Shown here piece by piece: positions 36,396-49,448 of a DNA stretch of 64,000 nt. Within the stretch, counting starts at the first letter, position 1; every line of letters begins with the position of its first letter. This stretch comes from Amphiura filiformis (lineage: Eukaryota; Echinodermata; Ophiuroidea; Amphilepidida; Amphiuridae). The DNA lies in the NCBI RefSeq assembly GCF_039555335.1, contig NC_092644.1, positions 43,820,667-43,884,666 of the forward strand. Reading direction: 5' to 3'. Made by a program: the position numbers and the translations under genes. The notes beneath the pieces were generated by a model that saw nothing but the letters and a program-made list of their open reading frames with translations, was not told where the DNA came from and ran no database searches.

Positions 36396-38248
36396 TGAGA
36401 TGGGGTTTGTGTACACTAAAGATTAGCTAAGATTATAGCCTTCTTCTATTGGTATGAATTATTTTTTTACTTCTCGTGGTGGAAATGTTTTGATGTCTGC
36501 TAATTCGATTTGCAAGGAAAAGAAAGTATGTTTTGCCGTTTCAACGAACGAAAACGATTGAGTATTGCCAAAGTTATGTTTGAATTAATTATGACTTAAA
36601 AAGTTATCATAGGTTAGGCCTACACATATAAACATAAACTTGTTCAGCAATCAGCATATCAAAAAAAAATGACATGGTCAAAGCGGGAATGATCACGAGG
36701 TCATATCAGTGGACTATACTGAGCATAGCATGATGTTTGGTTGCCTGTGAGTGCATAATTGATATGTTGATAACAGATCTAATAATGTTTTGGAATCAAA
36801 ATCTTCATTATATGGACCACATTGAAGTCAAAGTAATTATCTATCCTATCCTATATCGTTTTATGGATAAAATTGACTCAAAATGTTATTGATGATATTA
36901 TTGCTATCTTTAACATCAGTTTTGTCTTTTCAACGGAAAAATCCGATTGAAAATAAAGTTTTTAGGGCTAGCTATAATATTGAACAATATATCCCATATT
37001 TTGACATGCACTTATAGAAAATAAATAAATTATTGTCTTACTTTATAAATGATAAATACTGTAAAATGACACATAACTAAAGTGAGGCCAATTTCTATCT
37101 TTTTTATTTGATTCATAAAATTACATTCAACAAAATGATTGAAGACTGAGAAAACACACAATGCAGACTACAGAATGGAGTAGGTAAGATACCATGTCCA
37201 TAGCTTTGCAGGAGTTTCGGACTAACAATCAACACATTCAAAAAATACAGTTTAAAAGTGAAGATTGTAGCGAATGATCAGTCCTTTATCATGTGCTTGC
37301 CACTATCTACTTTATAGTAAACTATACATTGCGAAATAATATAAAATTATTTTAAAATAAAACGTGCATGTAAGTTGAGTTAACATAGCGAATTAACTAA
37401 CAACTGCAGTGTATTTCTTGATTTTATAATAAGCATGGGTAAAAAGCAGTAAAGACAAAAATACAGAACAATTTGGAGTAATGAATTAAAGAGTTGACAG
37501 GAGTTATAGGAGTTAATGTGTTTTGCTGTTTCAGTGTGCATGTTCTCACCATTGATGGTTTGGTGAACTGTCATGTAACATGGATGTAAGCGTGATCCTA
37601 AAAAATGCCTTTCACGGTGACCCAAACTATTTACAAGACCTCTTCTGCATTGACGCTGGCCTTCCCTTTTAAAGGGAATTTTTATATAACGATCTTTCAT
37701 GCTTTAGTGGCGATGAGACGTGCATTTTTATGTACGTTTACAAAACAATATTTCACCTCACGTTATACGTAGGCCTATATAGGCCTATATAGGCCTATTA
37801 TATACATTAGGTAGTTTGGCGAATTTGTAAGGCTAAAAACTTTTATGGTCTAAATTATTTCGGGGAATTTTTTTTTGTGATGCGAAGAATAATAAAATAT
37901 ATAAAACATTGAAATTTTTTGGTCAAATTAAGTTAATTAGTTTCAAAAGCACTGAAAGAACCACACGGGCTAATTCACGTCCAATAAGGTTGCAATATTT
38001 TTCACTCGCAGGTCATTTTTTTGTCTGATATCCGGTCACTCATATCATTGTAACAGGAGCAGCTCACCAGTAATCAATATTTGTTTATTCAATTTTTATG
38101 GTGATTGTTGGCCAAACATCTTGAGCCTATATAGTATACAGGGGAAAGAAGAATTAACGCATCGCACACTAGCACATTTAAACATGAATTTACAAATGGA
38201 AACATTACATGCATTAGGCAGATACCAGAGTAAAAACTCCGGACATAC
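36396..38248. other. Intergenic stretch, no supported gene
   Basis: Includes a short GGCCTATATA tandem run at ~37770-37800. A minus-strand frame at 37380-37700 (106 codons) lacks recognisable features. Confidence 0.4.
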
Positions 38249-38320
38249 CTGCCTGTGCGGGGACTTGAACCCCATACCTCTCGCTTGTCGGGCGAGCACT
38301 CTATCACTGTGCTATACATA
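38249..38320 (-). pseudogene. tRNA-Val-like (GAC) sequence without acceptor stem
   Basis: On the minus strand a perfect D-stem (GCAC/GTGC), a perfect 5-bp anticodon stem (CTCGC/GCGAG) around CCGACAA, and a T-arm (GGGG-TTCAAGT-CCCC) are all preserved with normal spacing. The first seven bases do not pair with the 3' strand CACAGGC. The universal T33 is C, and the implied anticodon GAC is not normally used for Val in eukaryotes. A tRNA-derived SINE head is the best explanation. Confidence 0.6.
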
Positions 38321-39829
38321 ATAGACTGCCCTGATAAACAGGACTCAAGCCCTGTATTATCATGATTATAGAGCCCTCATTATCTTACTCGTACATTAAA
38401 TGATGGCAATGATATTGACCTGGTGATTCAATGTATATACATAGACTATAAAAAAGGAGTCAATTTTGTTGTTGTAATATGTAATCCTACGGGGGGATCT
38501 TATTTAATGTAGTCCTACTGGGAGGCATGCGTTATCGTGAAATCGTATGGAGGTGAGCTTTTTCTTTTTTTTCTGTGTAGTCCTACAAGGATGGGGGTAA
38601 AAGTAGCCCGACAGACCAAATTTAGTTTTACTCTGTACAACTACAACAGAAGTGGAGGAGGTCTTTTTTTTCCTTTTTTTACAGTCAATGTAGTCCTACA
38701 GTAGAATACTGTTAGTTAGTCCTACTAAGAGGAACTTTTACAGCTGTCCTATTATCTTAGTCACTGTGCAGTTGTGCGGATTACTTTTATTTTTAACGGG
38801 CAGGGAGTCTTACACCCATCACACCTTCAGCAATTTTGTAGATAAATAAATTAAAAAAAAAAAAATTGTGCTTTGTGGAATTCGCAGTACATTGTAAGTG
38901 GGTGATTTTAAAGCAAGTTTCAAGGAAACTATTATGATATAAATTTTTAAATAGTTGAGGTATTTTAGTAAAAGTATATATTGCAAGGTTTCAAAATGTA
39001 GAAATAATAAGATCTGCGTATACAGCGTGACTAATTACGCACGTAGCAAATAGTTCGAAGACCTCTAATAAGGGGTATTTAAATATTAAATGGTCTATTC
39101 TTCCATGACCACATCGTACATTAACTTTAGGCTGCACTTTTGCGTGGAAAGTTGTGGACGTGCCATAAACCATAATACTTTTTTTGGTTCTATACATAAA
39201 TCAGATATTAACAGAACTGTTAGTGCATTCTCATATATTTTGAAGCGATTTTTGTATCATCTTTTAACAAAAAAAAATGAAAGCACATTTTCAAGAGCAA
39301 CACCCTGTTACGTGAATTTGTAAACTTTTCCTTCAGCCATGGGAATATGATACTTCTCATTACAAAGTTAGGTGTTTTGTATATGCTACCAAAAACCACC
39401 CTTCCATCATGTTTATTTTGCAACTTGTCTCTTGTTCATGCCAGAATTAGAAAGGCGGATTTTATTAAGACATACAGTATAGCTGCCGAGTGTGATATTA
39501 TTTTAGTTAAGTGTACCTGCCTCTTTTGGAACATCAAATAAAGAAGACAAGCAAACTAATCATAATTTAGACAAAACAAAAAACAAGAACAACAACAAAC
39601 AAAGAAACAAAAAAAAAACCCTGGGCTGTAAAATAAAATTTGGTTATTGACCTGAGCTCCGGGCCTGAGCTTTCGATCATAGCATGTTCCTCAGCAAATG
39701 CAGTACTTTCTTTACTAAATATTCATGGATACACGTACATATTTTGTTTGTTAATTTTACATAAAATCATTAGGCCTAAAGTCCTCCTTCTTTCGAAAAA
39801 AAAAAGTACCTACAAAAGTGAGTTTTACC
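38321..39829. other. Intergenic; scattered TGTAGTCCTAC words (38500-38760)
   Basis: (G)TAGTCCTAC(T) recurs at about 38507, 38577, 38690 and 38716 at irregular spacing, separated by T-runs, suggesting an eroded tandem repeat. The remainder shows nothing I can support as a gene. Confidence 0.4.
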
Positions 39830-40197
39830 TTAAAGTGGTACTACACCCCTGATAAATTTTGTGAATAATTTTGCATTTTTCTCAAAAAATAACTACGGTA
39901 CACACTGCTAACAAAAGTTATTTATATTATAGGGGCAAGGAATCCAATTGCTTCACTGAAATTTTAGTGATTCAAGACAAGTGGTTCATTATGTTAAGAA
40001 ATGAGGTACATTCTAGCGATACCTCTTTTCTTATTATAAGTAACGTACCGCTTGTCTTGAGTCACTGAAATTCCAGTGCAGTAACTTGATTCCTTGCCCC
40101 TACAATATTCATAACTTTTGTTACCAGTGTTTTATTATTTTGTGAGAAAAATGCAAAAATTGTCACAAATTTATCAAGGGGTGTAGTACCACCTTAA
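39830..40197 (+). mobile_element. TTAA foldback MITE, family B (copy 1)
   Basis: TTAA|AGTGGTACTACACCCCTG on the left; GTGTAGTACCACC|TTAA on the right. The arms share the family A outer layout but carry GGGGCAAGGAATCCAATTGC in place of GGACTACAACTAC. The spacer differs (GACAAGTGGTT, then GAGGTAC). This marks a distinct subfamily with 42035 and 55068. Confidence 0.88.
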
Positions 40198-40203
40198 GGG
40201 TAT

Positions 40204-40540
40204 ACGAGGTATTGTTGATTTTCATTATCTGAATCAATATATAATATTATTGAAAAATAACACTTTGGTGTTTTGCAAAAGTTCATTCTACAAATCATAT
40301 ACTTTGAAAACTTGCTTAATTTATTGTTGTTAATGAGTTATGTACGTTTTACAAAAGTGTTGTTGTTTCAGCCTCTTTACAACATAACTCAAGAACCACA
40401 GGACCTATACAAAAGTATATCTGTGATATTTGAATTCTTCTACACACTCGCTATGAATTGAGCAATGCAATTTTGCTAAAGCTCACTACCATTTGCAAGT
40501 TGCTGTGAACTACTTTTTTTTCTGCTGCTTCGACCAACAA
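40204..40540 (+). mobile_element. Dispersed ~330-bp element N (copy 1)
   Basis: Shares TTTTGCAAAAGTTCATTCTA, then CAAATCATA, GTTTTACAAAAGTGTTGTTG and TTGAATTCTTCTACACACTC with copies at 49449 (opposite strand) and 51619. The right edge carries CTGCTTCGACCAA and the left edge TACGAGGTATT; these appear inverted at the ends of the other copies. No coding capacity. Confidence 0.75.
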
Positions 40541-42034
40541 TACATCGTATAGCAGCTATTTTTCAGTTTCTCTTAATACTAATAATAGGCCTATGTACAT
40601 ATGCAACATTCTATCCCTTTTCTTGACAACTTGGTCTTGGCATACTTGGTTAGCTATACATGTATAAGCTATTTGTTTCCGTCTTGGATTATATTATACA
40701 CTGGTTTTACCACTGAGAAGCAAATATTTAAAATCGGTAAATATTTCTCCATGTGAAAGAATCAATTGTAAAGTGTATACTTACAATGTATAAGGTTAGG
40801 AATGCACTGTTACAACAAGGAATTTGTGGGATACGGGGTTTCGATTATTCTCTTACTAAAATTGTGGAAGAAGTTTTAAAAGCGAAACATTCTTTTTACC
40901 TTGTTTGAGAATTATACTTTCCGAAAAGAATAATTAATAAGTTTGTTGTTGTTTGGGTGGTTTATTTTTGACAAATATTTGTACACAAGTGATGATTAAA
41001 ATTTGGAATTGATATATCTAACAATCCAGTTTTGTTTTCAAAGTTACTTCACAATCACTCAATCAGTAATTATTCGAAGTACCGCATAGAACCGTGAACC
41101 TTGGCTGGCTAACTCGATGCAGGATAGTCCCCGCGTTGAACTTCATTCAACTCTTGTCTCCACACGAAAGAAAATGACAAAAGAAAGTATAAACACACTA
41201 CCAGCATGTATGCTTCAAGGAAAGGGACTTCCTCTATACAATGCTTCTCTGTTCCAAAAGAAAATACTTAAAAAAAATATCCCCACAGGTGGGTCAACAC
41301 AATGGCGTTATATTTGGCACAATTTTTCTACTGAAAACAAGAATTCTGCTTCCTTTTTGACCAATATGTGACAGTTTCCTAATATCCTTTTTATAGAGCC
41401 CCAGTTTTCCATTATACCGTCCCCAAATCGTATACATATTTACTATAGTGTAGACTATGTTACAGTATGAAATCTGGTTGGAAGTTTGGAACTACAGGTC
41501 GAGCCTAAACAGGGATTTTGAAAACGACTAGAAGGTGTTCAAACATTACTATGCAAGGTTCAAATCAAGATTTATATTTTGAATGGAGCGTTTCCATGGT
41601 TATGGTTATGGTACAATGTTAGAACTTTTTCCATGTCGTCATATATTGTAGGAAAACGGATAAAATGGAAGAATTTAACGGATAAAAAGCATAATAAACC
41701 AAATTGTCGAAAATGTGGCTTCATTTGCATTGTAAATTTTAAAAGTATAAAAATGTTTTTAACGTTTGAAACATCACTATAACAAAATTTTAACATGTCG
41801 TTGTAAAATGTTTTTATGCAAACGTTTTAACAACACATTTGGTCAACATTAACATTATGTTGGAAAGTTTTTCAACAGTTTTTGAGTTTGTTTTGAAATT
41901 AAATTTATGGCAGCAAATTCTAACCTAATTGCGAACGTTACGAAAACGTTTTGTGTTTGCAGGAACGCATGAGACACGTTGTACAGGGGGTGGAAAAAAC
42001 TGGAACATTAACATGACTAATCCCGAGATTTCAT
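40541..42034. other. Intergenic; AACGTTTT repeat fragment at 41745-41965
   Basis: 41745-41965 is rich in AACGTTT words and ends GAAAACGTTTTGTGTTTGC, matching the repeat at the start of the window. Overlapping 67-74 codon frames at 41572-41796 are unsupported. Confidence 0.45.
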
Positions 42035-42400
42035 TTAAGGGGTACTAGCCCATCGATAAATTTGTGTCTATTTTTGCATTTTTCTCAAAAACTAATAACA
42101 CAGTGGTAACAAAAGTTATGTATATTATAGGGGCAAGGAATCCAATAACTACACTGGAATTTCAGAGACCCAAGACAAGCGGTTGGTTATTTACGATCAG
42201 AAATAAGGTACCGCTAGGATGTACCTCGTTTCCTATCATATATACTGAACCGCTTGTCTTGAGTCACTGACATTTCAGTGTAGTAATTGGATTCCTTGCC
42301 CCAATAATGTACATAACTTTTGTTACCAGCGTGTAATTATTTTTTGAGAAAAATGCAGAAATTGTCACAAATTTACCACATGGGTGTAGTACCCCCTTAA
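42035..42400 (+). mobile_element. TTAA foldback MITE, family B (copy 2)
   Basis: TTAA at both edges, arms with GGGGCAAGGAATCCAATAAC and ACATAACTTTTGTTACCAGC, and a palindromic spacer around AAATAAGGTACCGCTAGGAT. It is closely similar to 55068-55436. Confidence 0.9.
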
Positions 42401-45234
42401 GAGAGTTTGAAAATGAATTAATTTGTTAAATTGTAAAGCTAGTTGCAAATGCAAAAGAGCAGCAACAAAATCGATAAAAACACAAGACCAATTAATCTAA
42501 GAAATTAACTTATTATCCCTGTGTATTTTCAACTTTAAAGTCTTGTTCTACATATTACATGAATGTTCTAGCTTTATCACGCATAAAGTTGAGACCTATC
42601 GGAGCATAATAAATTGGTTTCAATTGTTGGGTCAATCTAGAACTTCATAACATCCAAGACATTTGAAGTTGAACCTGGCAATTTAATCTGATTTCAATAA
42701 ATAGCTTAGCTATGTCGTTGTTTATAAGGTTTAGAGCTTACAAACAAGTTTGTAAGATGCTAGTATTGTACTTAGTTCATGGCATGTCGAGATCGTTGCC
42801 CCCTTAATACCATACTAGTTTCGGCATGGTGTTTTAAATCTCTGGTTGCTGAACAGACCAAAAGAATAATATGAAATATATTTCATGTATTTGCGATATT
42901 TGTACTATACCGAACTTATGTTTCCACTAAAATAGATTTTACACAAATGATATGCAATCGTTATACGGGATGGGCGAAGACCGAAATGAATAAGTAAATA
43001 AATGAAGTAACTGCGTCTTTGATTTGACTCATTATAACAATTCTCATAAACTTGATTAGTTTGCACTCAATTGAATGGGCATTATATCCATTTATTACAC
43101 AGCTCCATAGAAAATGTGAAGAGAGTATAAAAGAAGCACTTTTCGGTTTACTTGTTTTCCCAATTTTGAAACAATTTCTATTTAAACTTTAGTTTTTGCA
43201 AATGTTTGAACAAATGCTTAGACGCTGAATATCTTAAGGTGTGTATAAAGGGTTAACATATTCAAAGGAAAAGTGAAGTGCAAAGGTGTGATTGGTGAAT
43301 TGTTGTGACGCGTAGGCATTTGCAATGAGTCTGTAAAGTAATGCAGCTCACCACAATAATGAGTTGTGTTTCAGAGTATAAGGATTATACCAATGCCAAA
43401 GTTTTTGACATTACATGTAGCTACCAAACATGCCAAAAGGTTTATACCCGTTTAGTAAGTTGAATACCTCTTGTACGGTGAAGCATGGATTGAAATCGTG
43501 AGAATGTTAAAATCTTCTATTTTCATGTTGTGGATTTAAGCAGATTGATACAAATAACCAATGTGTTTTGTTGAAAAAGTTGATCACCTCTAGTGGAATA
43601 AAGGTAAGGACATGGACTTATTTGAAATTAAACGCTGTATGGATAAGAGTTTGAAAACAAGAAAACCTTACACTTTAAAGGGCATTGTCATAACAGGAAT
43701 TAAAGAAATCTGAAATCTTTGACTATACCGTATGTGGTCTTTGCAAACTACGTCTGTAGTGTTTTTTTAGTGTTTTTGCAAATACATAAAGACATCAATA
43801 GATAACTTATATAAATGAAATGTATTGGCTTTTAAAGACAAAGGCTAAGACACCACACATGCTCTATTGAGACATGTCTTGCAGAATGAAGACACAAAAA
43901 TCAAGACGTGTCTCAAAACAGACTTGACTCATCCGATGTCAAATCGTTCTTGTATTTTTAAAGTTAAAGTGTCTTCCAGGTACGTGACGTTGTGTAGACC
44001 AGACCCCAGCAAGGGAGAACTTACCAAAACCGGCTTCACAAGATCGTGTCTTAGATCATAGATATAGTGTTTTCAGGCAAGAGTCCGCAAGACACGAGAT
44101 TCTTTTTCTTGTCAGAGATATGCATGTCTATCAATTTCAAGACACTATTATTCATAAGACACATTAGGCATATCAAGTACCAATACTTTGGCTCGTTGAA
44201 TTCATTTCTTATTGTAATTCTCGTGAAAAACTGTTGACGTTTAGACCGGTCGTATAACTTTTGCTTTATTTGTGTATTTGCTGTTGCAATATTGCCGTTG
44301 CTGTTGTCATTGCCGTTGCTGTTGTCGTTCTCGCCGATGTTGCTGTTTCCTCTTCATAGACCATGCATATAATTTCGAATCATATTTGTTTTTAAATCTC
44401 GGATTCAAAAACTGGCGTAGATTATAGGCCTACGCAAAGCCTATTGAGCAAGCCGTGATAGTAGTTAATACGGTGATAATACTTCTTGAGACAACCCATA
44501 CAAATAACAAATGACATAAAATGTTACTTAATGTTGGATTAATATCACGACAAAGCTTATCTATCTTTACAATGCTCCTACAATATGCCTACATAATATT
44601 TTTATAAAGGATTAAAGCAATAATAAGTGATTTGCATATGTCAGTTTGCACTGATCACATTGTTCCCTTTCAATTTTGAGCCAAACAAATGAGGTAAAAC
44701 GAAGAAAATTGCCATTTTCATTCTAGCGGTTACAATGCGTGTATAAGCTCGCCGATAGTATTACCTGAGCTCGGAATAAAACCGGAGATCCGGATTTAAT
44801 ATAAATATTTTACTATATTAATTAAAGCACTTCAGGCTTAGTCTTTCACGTGGTATGTGTAAAGTTTTTAGTATATATATACACCGTTTGCCATTAGGCC
44901 TAAAATCATGCAAAAAGTTAAAATTCAAGAAAAATTGAGGGCGTCGCTTTGGAGCAAAACACTTTTTTTTGGATTTTAACATTAATTATTATGAAACTAT
45001 TAATCCATTAAAATAATCAGATTTTGCATTTTGACCTGAAAAGAATGCACATGTATTAAGATCTGACTGAAACCATATCAGAATCAATGATTCTATGATT
45101 CTATTATATTATTTTATACATAAATGTCCATGAAAATTGAAAAATGGCGAACAGCTTGAAAGTCTGATGAAAGTCGTCTGCAAGCCTTAATTGGCGCTAC
45201 TTTATTTTAAGTTAAACAATTTCTTTACAAACCC
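42401..45234. other. Intergenic stretch; short GTTGCTGTTGTC-type run at ~44279-44345
   Basis: The run is an imperfect trinucleotide-like repeat (GCTGTTGCCGTTGCTGTTGT). Elsewhere only short frames. No TIR elements recognised. Confidence 0.4.
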
Positions 45235-45601
45235 TTTAGGGGTACTACACCCCTGCCCAATTTTGTGCTTATTTTTGCATTTTTCTCAAAAATTATAGCG
45301 CATTGGTGATAAGTAAGATATGTATATTAGGCCTATAGGGGCAAGGACTACAACTGCTGCACTGGAAATTTTATTTCAGCACAGACAACAGTTGTGGAGT
45401 TATAGTCAAAAATGAGGGAAAACCAATATTTGATCAATAAATCAATAACTACTTGCTTTGAGTTGCTGAATTTTCAGTGCAGTAGTTGTAGTCCTTGCCC
45501 CTACAATATACATATCTTACTTGTCACCAATGCGCTATTATTTTTGAGAAAAATGCAAAAATAGGCACAAAATTGGCCACGGGGGTGTAGTACCCCCTTA
45601 A
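45235..45601 (+). mobile_element. TTAA foldback MITE, family A (copy 3)
   Basis: The left edge TTTA|GGGGTACTACACCCC has a mutated TTAA; the right edge is TAGTACCCCC|TTAA. The arms are long and well matched. An extra GGCCTA insertion sits in the left arm near 45331. Confidence 0.88.
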
Positions 45602-45698
45602 ACAATAGACCTTTTCAGATGTACTTTTACAAAAGACACCGACCATTCGCGACCATCAATTAAAACATTATTATTTGAAAATAAACAAACCAGAAAGT

Positions 45699-46400
45699 TA
45701 TCTCCCACAATAAACGATAGGGCTCATGTACTGAATACACGTGCTTATCTCCCACAGTAAAGGATAGGGCTCATGTACTGAATACACATGCTTACCTCCC
45801 AAAGTAAAGGATAGGGTGTATGTACTGGATACGCGTGCTTATCTCCCACAGTGAAGGATATGGCCTATGTACTGAATACATGTGCTTATCTCCCACAGTA
45901 AAGGATAGGGCTCATGTACTGAATACATGTGTTTATCTCCCACAGTAAAGGATAGGGCTCATGTACCCCGGTAGGGCCTACTGAATACATGCGCTTATTT
46001 CCCACAGTAAACGATAGGGCTCATGTACTGAATACATGCGCTTATCTCCCACAGTAAAGGATAGGGCTCATGTACTGAATACATTCGCTTATCTCCCACA
46101 GTAAAGGATAGGGCTCATGTACTGAATACATGTGCTTATCTCCCACAGTGAAGGATAGGGCTCATGTACTGAATACATGTGCTTATCTCCCATAGTAAAG
46201 GATAGGGCTCATGTACATGTGATTACCTCCCACAGTAAAGGATAGGGCTCATGTGCTTATCTCCCACAGTAAAGGATAGGGCCCATGTACTGAATACATG
46301 CGCTTATCTCCCAAAGTAAAGGATAGGGCTCATGTACTAAATACACGTACTTATCTCCCACAGTAAAGGATAGGGCTCATGTACTGAATACGTGTGCTTA
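45699..46400 (+). repeat. 47-bp minisatellite, about 15 units
   Basis: The unit begins TCTCCCACAGTAAAGGATAG and continues through GGCTCATGTACTGAATACAT to GTGCTTA (47 bp). Fifteen units can be counted. Unit 6 has a ~15 bp insertion (CCCCGGTAGGGCCTA), and units 11 and 12 have internal deletions. All others keep phase, suggesting recent expansion. Confidence 0.92.
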
Positions 46401-48147
46401 TGACTGACTTTGTACAATTCCTGGTCCAGCCCAATTTACCACATGGTGGGAAATAATACCCAGTGTATAACTATTACCCTATGAAGGTATTGTTCTGCAA
46501 TACTAATATTCTAGGACTGAATATCGAAAAATGTCTGAATTTAACTTCCACTTTATACATGTACACAAATTAATCGAACCACCATATGTGTCACGTGAGC
46601 TCTCGTCACGTGACTTACCTGGCAATAAAAACTATAAAGTACAATGAAGCATGCAAACAGTCATATGCTGAGAATGCACAGACAATTGTACCTGAATAGA
46701 ATTTGCCAATCCCAGAACAAAAGTATTGGAATGCATGCGCTACCTCAGCTGTACGTGTTTATTTTGTCCATCCATGTTGCTTCAACGTGACATTGAAATG
46801 GTTGTGTGGATAAAATTAATACGAGTCAAACTAAAGATTATGATTTCCAATGACATAGTTCAATAACCCACATTTAAACAACCAGTGCTTAATAGTTGAT
46901 CTCCTAAATGTTAGGGATGAGTTTGGATACCAGAAACATTCAGGTAAAGTAATTCCATGGGTGCAGCTATTGAGCAAGAACTATGTACTAATAGGCCTAC
47001 ACAGACAAGAGTCACAAGACAAGCATGTTTGAGTGTCTTTTATTTTTTGAATGTAAGATTAAAACAATAAGTATAGGCACAATTAATGTACATTTTCAGT
47101 ATTATATCTTGCGTACCAAAAGCGGCCCGGGTTTCTTAGTTGAAATGAGGGTACGGAAGTGCAGGCAGATTCGGGTGCATTTTCAGCCATTTAGTTTAAA
47201 TTCGGGTGCATTTCAGCCATTTTGGTTTATTGATGGCCCTAAATTTCGTGAAAATGCTGTTTTTTCATTTAAACATATATACCACTGTCCGCACAGTTGG
47301 TGTAAAACACAGCTATTGCTACCATGGCTACATGGGGTTAGAACCGAAGTTTCAACAAATTTAGGTAGTAAGGGAATCTGGATATTAGCCTATATCATAT
47401 TGGATCTACCTAAAAATACCTAAATCAGAACATAGTTTGACTGTAAACATGGTAAAATCTACAGAAAAAAACGGTTCAACATGATCAATATGCAATGTAC
47501 CACCAATTGTTCAGTTGTTGTTGATACAATTGTCAAGCATAATATTCTGTCACTGAAGTGCCGCTGTTGCTAGGAACAACATATATCATGGTTATTTGTC
47601 AGTTTGTTGGAATTTCCTTTGAAAATCTATTTCCTGGCCTATTAGTTACATTCAATGGATTTACGCAGCGTGAAAGTGTAATGGAATCAAATGAAATAAT
47701 AAGTTAGATTTGGGCACAATTGCTGTTGAAATTAAAATTGATGACTATTTACTACTTAGGTTTAGATAATGGAAAATTATACTTGTTACTGTTAGTTCAA
47801 ATTTGATGGTATAATATTGTTATCTGTTGTCCAATTTAGTTCAAATGTAATATACTTCCCATGACTGATTATGTTTACCGTTCATGCAGTAACTATATAC
47901 AAAATTCGATGTAGCATAATATTTAGCCTATATACATGTATTTCCTTGTCAGAAGTTCAGAACTCATTTATTTGGTCAGTAAAAATTATCATGGTGACAA
48001 GTTGTGTTGGGAAAGTCACTGTACCTGAAGTGTTTCATGTCTGGATCACTCAATCATGTCAATAGTGTGACAGGTCTGTTATGATTGAAGCGTACATTCA
48101 AACTTTGGAACTTTTGGCTCTTGTTCTAATCAAAAGCATTTCGGCCT
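46401..48147. other. Intergenic stretch, no supported gene
   Basis: A 132-codon frame at 47025-47423 has no domain; part of it covers a short direct repeat of TTCGGGTGCATTT(T)CAGCCATTT near 47170-47225. Not called a gene. Confidence 0.4.
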
Positions 48148-48505
48148 TTAAGGGGGCACTACACCCCTGGCCAATTTTATGCATATTTTTGCATTTTTCT
48201 CAAACATTATAGCACATTGGTGACAAGAAAGATATGTATATATAGGGGCATGGACTACAACTACTGTACTGAAAATTCAGCAACTCAAAGCAAGTAGTTA
48301 TTGATTTATTGATCAAATATTGGTTTTCCTCATTTTTGACTGTAACCCCACAACTGTTGTCTGTGCTGAAATAAAATGTACAGTGCAGTAGTTGTAGCCC
48401 TTGCCCCTATTATATACATATCTTACTTGTCTCCAATGCGCTATAATTTTTAAGAAAAAAGCAAAAATAGGCACAAATTTGGGCAGGGGTGTAGTACCCC
48501 CTTAA
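48148..48505 (-). mobile_element. TTAA foldback MITE, family A (copy 4)
   Basis: TTAA|GGGGGCACTACACCCCTG to GTAGTACCCCC|TTAA with ~130 bp arms. The spacer is in the reverse orientation, as at 6270. Confidence 0.9.
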
Positions 48506-49448
48506 AGCAAATCTAAAGATTCACCTGTTCAGTTCAATTAGGCATTTAATTGATAAGTTTTCATCAAGTTGATACTCTTGTGACTCATTAATTAATACTC
48601 TATCTTTTTTTTGTATTTTTCATTGCCATAATGTAGATTAGTTTTGTTGTAAATGCTTGAGCGACTCCTTTGTGATTGGCATTGACAGATATCAACGATA
48701 CCAAAGATGTCATAAGTTTAATTAAGTATTCATTGGATTTTGTTTTGCAATATCTTATATCATATGTCGGCCTATAACGTATATTCTTAAATATAGGCCT
48801 ATGCGATACGGTAAGTTTCACAAAGATGGCAAAAATGCGAAACTGTCAGAAATTTACACCTTTTTACTGATTTTTAAATCCGATTTGTTAAAGTGGGCTG
48901 AATTTAATCCTATTTGTAGAAAAAATAAAACATATCCTTATACGGTGTGTAATCTTTTGAACACAAATTGCTAGGTGTCTAGAAAATCCTACACCATCTT
49001 TGGGTCAATAGTTTCTGAACCCATTAAAAAGAATTTTCATTTTCATGAATAAAAGTTATTTCTGTTTATTACTGTCTCAAAAGAAATTACAATTTTACCA
49101 TTGCTTCAGATCTACAAGGTCAAATATCAGGATTTTTGACTATTTGGTTAATTCCGTCCGATTAAACCAGTTCAAAAAGAGTTCCATCGAGCCATATGAT
49201 GCGCACTGACTTTCTCATGACCAATGTCTGTGATATTTCGTTCTGTTGAATATTTTGTGCCCTAGGGATATATAGGCCTATATTTCTTTGTAATTTAAAT
49301 GTAAAAATGATCAAAAATCTATATTGTTTTGTGTGTGTGATTTGTATGGTGTATATGTAAGCAGGTTGGCTAATTGACCTCGAGTTAAAAAGTTGCAGGT
49401 GTACAATGTAGGCTATACAGATAAAAGTTACTAAAATATGAGATGTAA

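Noticed and set aside
45699..46400. CRISPR array or coding repeat
   Set aside because: Head-to-tail 47-bp units without spacers, and 47 is not a multiple of three.
47025..47423. 132-codon plus-strand open frame
   Set aside because: No known domain, partly over a short direct repeat, no supporting signals.
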